Positions 61,675 through 64,000 of a stretch of 64,000 nucleotides of DNA are shown piece by piece. Source of the stretch: Paraktedonobacter sp036384215 (lineage in GTDB: Bacteria > Chloroflexota > Ktedonobacteria > Ktedonobacterales > Ktedonobacteraceae). The stretch covers positions 1-64,000 of the forward strand of contig DASVMX010000143.1 of assembly GCA_036384215.1 (NCBI GenBank), in the 5' to 3' direction. Numbering within the stretch: the stretch's first letter is position 1; each line of letters begins with the position of its first letter. The notes under the pieces were generated by a model. The model did no database searches and had not been told where the DNA came from. It saw nothing but the letters and a program-made list of their open reading frames with translations. The translations under genes and the position numbers were made by a program.

Positions 61675-62820
61675 ATGCGTTACGCCATCTTCACTGACAT
61701 ACATGCCAATCTGGAGGCGCTGGAGACAGTCCTCGCGAAAATCGACGAGATCTCTCAGGAACAGCCCATTGATCAGATCTGGTTCCTTGGCGATCTGGTT
61801 GGTTATGGCCCTAATCCCAACGAGTGTATTGAGAAATTGCGCGAACGCACCGATGTGATTATCGCGGGCAACCACGACTGGGCCGCTGTCGGTAAGTTAG
61901 ACCTGGATGATTTCAGCGCGGCGGCACGTATCTCCGCGGAATGGACGGCCAAAGAGCTGACGCCGGAGCACCGCGAGTTTTTGCGCAATCTGCCAGAGCG
62001 CCTGGAGATCGGCGAGTGTACACTGGTCCACGGCAGCCCTTACGGGCCCCTGTGGGAATACCTGACCTCCGAGGTGCTGGCTGAACGCAGTTTTCAGTAC
62101 TTCAATAGCCGCTTCTGCCTGGTTGGCCACACGCACGTCCCGGTCATCTTTCAGCAGCCCTACACGCTGTCGAATGAGCCCACGGAAAAGCTCAATCCGC
62201 TCGATGAAGATACCGCCGAAATGAGCGCGGTTGTGCTGACCTCGCAACAGGCGGAGCAGGCTGAAAACGCCCTGCTGGAAGCGGAGCAAGAGGCCAGCGC
62301 GCAGGCAGCCCTGGCCACCATCGCGCAAAATCTGGCCGCGGAGGCCGACGAGGCTGCTGCGCAAACGCATCTCAATGGCAATGAACAAAACGGCACAGCG
62401 GACAAGGCAGATGACGAAGAGGGAGAGCCGGGCAATCACGAGTTCGTGGCCTATGAAATCGCCGATAAGACGACTCCTGAAAACGATATTCTGCACGCGG
62501 AAGACCGCTTGAACGATGAGATCGAAGAGTTGTTGGAACTACTCGGTCTGAGTCAGAGCATGGTCCAGGTCACAAACGAAATGTTCACGCCCCCCGAACA
62601 CCAGTGGACACCCCCGGAAGACTACCGGGCAATCATCAACCCCGGTGGAGTCGGTCAGCCTCGCGACGGGGACCCACGCGCGGCCTTTATGGTCTACGAT
62701 AGCGAGAAAAACACCTTTGACTTCTATCGTCTGCCTTATGACTTTGAAAAAACACAGGAGAAGATCATTCTGGCCGGTCTGCCTCAATACCTGGCGGTGC
62801 GCCTGGCCTATGGTCGCTAA
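61675..62820 (+). CDS. Metallophosphoesterase with acidic/coiled insertion
   Basis: 381 residues. Calcineurin-like motifs: FTDIHANLEALETVL (D-x-H), WFLGDLVGYGPNP (GDxxGYG), IAGNHDWAAVG (GNHD), LVHGSPYGPLW (VHGS), LVGHTHVPVIFQ (GHTH). The core resembles YfcE/YkuE-type small phosphoesterases. After the GHTH motif an insertion of about 120 residues rich in Glu, Ala and Gln (QQAEQAENALLEAEQEASAQ) separates it from the last conserved segment, INPGGVGQPRDGDPRAAFMV. Substrate unknown. pth starts 11 bp downstream, so the two form an operon. Confidence 0.88.
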   Translation: MRYAIFTDIHANLEALETVLAKIDEISQEQPIDQIWFLGDLVGYGPNPNECIEKLRERTDVIIAGNHDWAAVGKLDLDDFSAAARISAEWTAKELTPEHREFLRNLPERLEIGECTLVHGSPYGPLWEYLTSEVLAERSFQYFNSRFCLVGHTHVPVIFQQPYTLSNEPTEKLNPLDEDTAEMSAVVLTSQQAEQAENALLEAEQEASAQAALATIAQNLAAEADEAAAQTHLNGNEQNGTADKADDEEGEPGNHEFVAYEIADKTTPENDILHAEDRLNDEIEELLELLGLSQSMVQVTNEMFTPPEHQWTPPEDYRAIINPGGVGQPRDGDPRAAFMVYDSEKNTFDFYRLPYDFEKTQEKIILAGLPQYLAVRLAYGR

Positions 62821-62831
62821 AACAGAGATTC

Positions 62832-63524
62832 ATGAAACTGATCGTCGGCCTGGGCAATCCAGGCCAGCAATATGAGCACACCCGCCACAATGTTGGCTTC
62901 CGCGTGGTGGATAGCCTGGCCGCGAAATGGGGCTGGAAGTGGTCCGAGCGGCGCGGCAAAACCATCATGGCCAGCGGTACCGTTGGCGTCGAGAAGGTCG
63001 TCCTGGTCAAGCCACTCACCTTTATGAACCTGAGCGGCGAAGCAGTCGGCGAACTGGCCCACTGGTATAAAGTTTCCCCGGAAGATATCCTGGTGGTCTA
63101 CGATGAACTTGATCTGCCCACCGGCAAGGTGCGCCTGCGCGCCAAAGGCAGCGCCGCCGGTCACAACGGCATGCGCGACATCATCGCGAAGCTGCATACC
63201 AACGACTTCCCCCGCCTGCGCGTTGGCATTGGTCACCCGCGCAATAGCCGCGTGGAAGGCCGCGACCACGTGCTCAGCAAAGCCAGTGGCGATGACGGCA
63301 TCCTCCTGGCCAGCGGCGAAGAGCGGGCCGTCCAGGCCGTCGAAATGCTGCTCGCGCAAGGCCTTGACGCGACCATGAACGCCGTCAACACTGACCCCGA
63401 AGAGGCCGCGCAAAAAGCCGCAGAACAGGAACGCAAAAAACGCGAACGCGAAGAGCGCGCCCGCCAGAAACGCGAAGAACAGTCACAGCAAGAGAACGGC
63501 GAGAACGAACCCGCCGCCAGCTAA
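62832..63524 (+). CDS. pth: Peptidyl-tRNA hydrolase with charged C-terminal tail
   Basis: 230 residues; typical Pth is about 190. LIVGLGNPGQQYEHTRHNVG contains the catalytic His, and TFMNLSGEAVGELAHWY, LVVYDELDLPTGKVRLRAKG and SAAGHNGMRDIIAKL contain the Asn and Asp residues. The family end is followed by about 40 residues of Lys, Arg, Glu and Gln (EERARQKREEQSQQENGENE), probably disordered or helical and RNA-friendly. It recycles tRNAs from dropped peptidyl-tRNA. Confidence 0.95.
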   Translation: MKLIVGLGNPGQQYEHTRHNVGFRVVDSLAAKWGWKWSERRGKTIMASGTVGVEKVVLVKPLTFMNLSGEAVGELAHWYKVSPEDILVVYDELDLPTGKVRLRAKGSAAGHNGMRDIIAKLHTNDFPRLRVGIGHPRNSRVEGRDHVLSKASGDDGILLASGEERAVQAVEMLLAQGLDATMNAVNTDPEEAAQKAAEQERKKREREERARQKREEQSQQENGENEPAAS

Positions 63525-63585
63525 GGCCCCTTGACAACACTTTCCATCCCAACTATAGTAAGCCGAGCAGCATATGCTGCTCGGT

Positions 63586-63656
63586 GTGGGTATAGTTTAG
63601 TGGTAAAGCGCTGCCTTGCCAGGGCAGAAATGTGAGTTCGATTCCCACTATCGACG
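63586..63656 (+). tRNA. tRNA-Gly (anticodon GCC), somewhat imperfect
   Basis: The cloverleaf is complete: D arm GTTTAGTGGTAAAGC, anticodon arm CTGCC-TTGCCAG-GGCAG with anticodon GCC, and T arm GTGAG-TTCGATT-CCCAC. The acceptor stem GTGGGTA/TATCGAC has one G-G mismatch and one wobble, and the T stem has one A-C mismatch. It may be a working tRNA with weak pairs or one beginning to decay. Confidence 0.75.
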
Positions 63657-63664
63657 CCGTCACA

Positions 63665-63736
63665 GGGGGCGTGGTGCAACGTCAGCATGATGCCAGCACA
63701 GGCATATGACATCGGGTTCAACTCCCGGTCGCCTCC
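63665..63736 (+). pseudogene. tRNA-like relic directly after tRNA-Gly
   Basis: An A-box-like TGGTGCAACGTCAGCAT, a T arm TCGGG-TTCAACT-CCCGG and pairing ends GGGGGCG/CGCCTCC make this clearly tRNA-derived. The anticodon stem ATGCC/GGCAT closes only a 6-nt loop (AGCACA) with no T at position 33, and one extra base sits between the T stem and the acceptor. It is probably a pseudo-tRNA. No amino acid is assigned. The remaining bases to the window end (63737-64000) show nothing I can support. Confidence 0.4.
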
Positions 63737-64000
63737 TCTGCTTTTTGCTTTCTCATCTACATATCCCTGTCACCCTCTTCGTCAAACGGCGGCAAAAGTG
63801 GTTCGCGCTCCCCAACAGTATTCTGGCGATAACACCGGTAAGAGTAACCATAGAGGAAAAACGAGACCGCGAAGTTGGCGAACTCTCCTCGCCACAGAGC
63901 ATACTCTCACTTGATTTTTCCCTGGCAGATGCGTTATTATTTCAGTACCTACTGAAATATTGAACTTGTGAGAGTTTGGAAAGGTAAATTTGCTCCATGC

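Noticed and set aside
63706..63963. Plus-strand frames of 75-85 residues at the right edge
   Set aside because: They begin inside the tRNA-like relic and have no ribosome site or recognisable pattern.

Overview
The window is high-GC bacterial DNA that most resembles Ktedonobacteria (Chloroflexota). This is inferred from gene style, not from a marker tree: a very large MalT/SARP-like regulator, a DUF4118 histidine kinase, MoxR-DUF58-transglutaminase genes, gatCA, many TPR proteins and lanthipeptide-dehydratase-like paralogues. Housekeeping or general genes flank one large specialised cluster.

Left flank (1-7 kb): an APC permease cut by the window edge, a universal-stress-like protein, a NarL-type response regulator with a DUF4118 sensor kinase, and a VWA protein with a duplicated C-terminal module. 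A decayed tyrosine-recombinase fragment (about 6.64-6.79 kb) lies beside the cluster regulator.

Specialised cluster (about 7-45 kb): it starts with a 1,111-residue ATPase/TPR/BTAD regulator. Four transcription units then fan out from two divergent intergenic regions. Leftward from 17.9 kb: TPR1, a methyltransferase, TldD, TldE and a small NHLP/Os1348-like peptide. Rightward from 18.1 kb: a Pro/Ala-rich peptide, a flavin reductase, LanB1, TPR2, LanB2, a DAO-type FAD oxidase and a radical-SAM-like protein without its cysteine motif. Leftward from 37.9 kb: LanB5, LanB4, LanB3. Rightward from 38.1 kb: an OppA-like protein without signal peptide, an MFS exporter and TPR3. All four units are preceded by the same roughly 70-bp promoter element: a dyad GTACTGGTGAACCTGTAC (best copy) whose start lies exactly 36 bp before TACACT in every copy. 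A second MFS exporter, an orphan NarL regulator and a group-2 sigma factor follow.

The five LanB-like proteins (822-841 aa) contain only the aminoacyl-tRNA-using (glutamylation) part. No elimination domain and no LanC are seen in the window. Together with two peptide candidates, redox enzymes, a methyltransferase, a TldD/E protease pair and exporters, this suggests a peptide-scaffold pathway of the PEARL (peptide aminoacyl-tRNA ligase, pearlin) kind, or an unusual dehydropeptide RiPP. The product is unknown. The three TPR proteins with worn-out ATPase domains and the radical-SAM-like protein that has lost its cluster motif do not match any pathway I know.

Right flank (45-64 kb): greA, a lipoprotein, a moxR-DUF58-transglutaminase operon, acyP, gatC-gatA, a D,D-carboxypeptidase, a GH18-like protein, a deazaflavin-type nitroreductase, an ECF41-like sigma factor, a Tat-exported phosphoesterase, a metallophosphoesterase, pth, a tRNA-Gly and a tRNA-like relic. 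Several gene ends carry long perfect hairpins.
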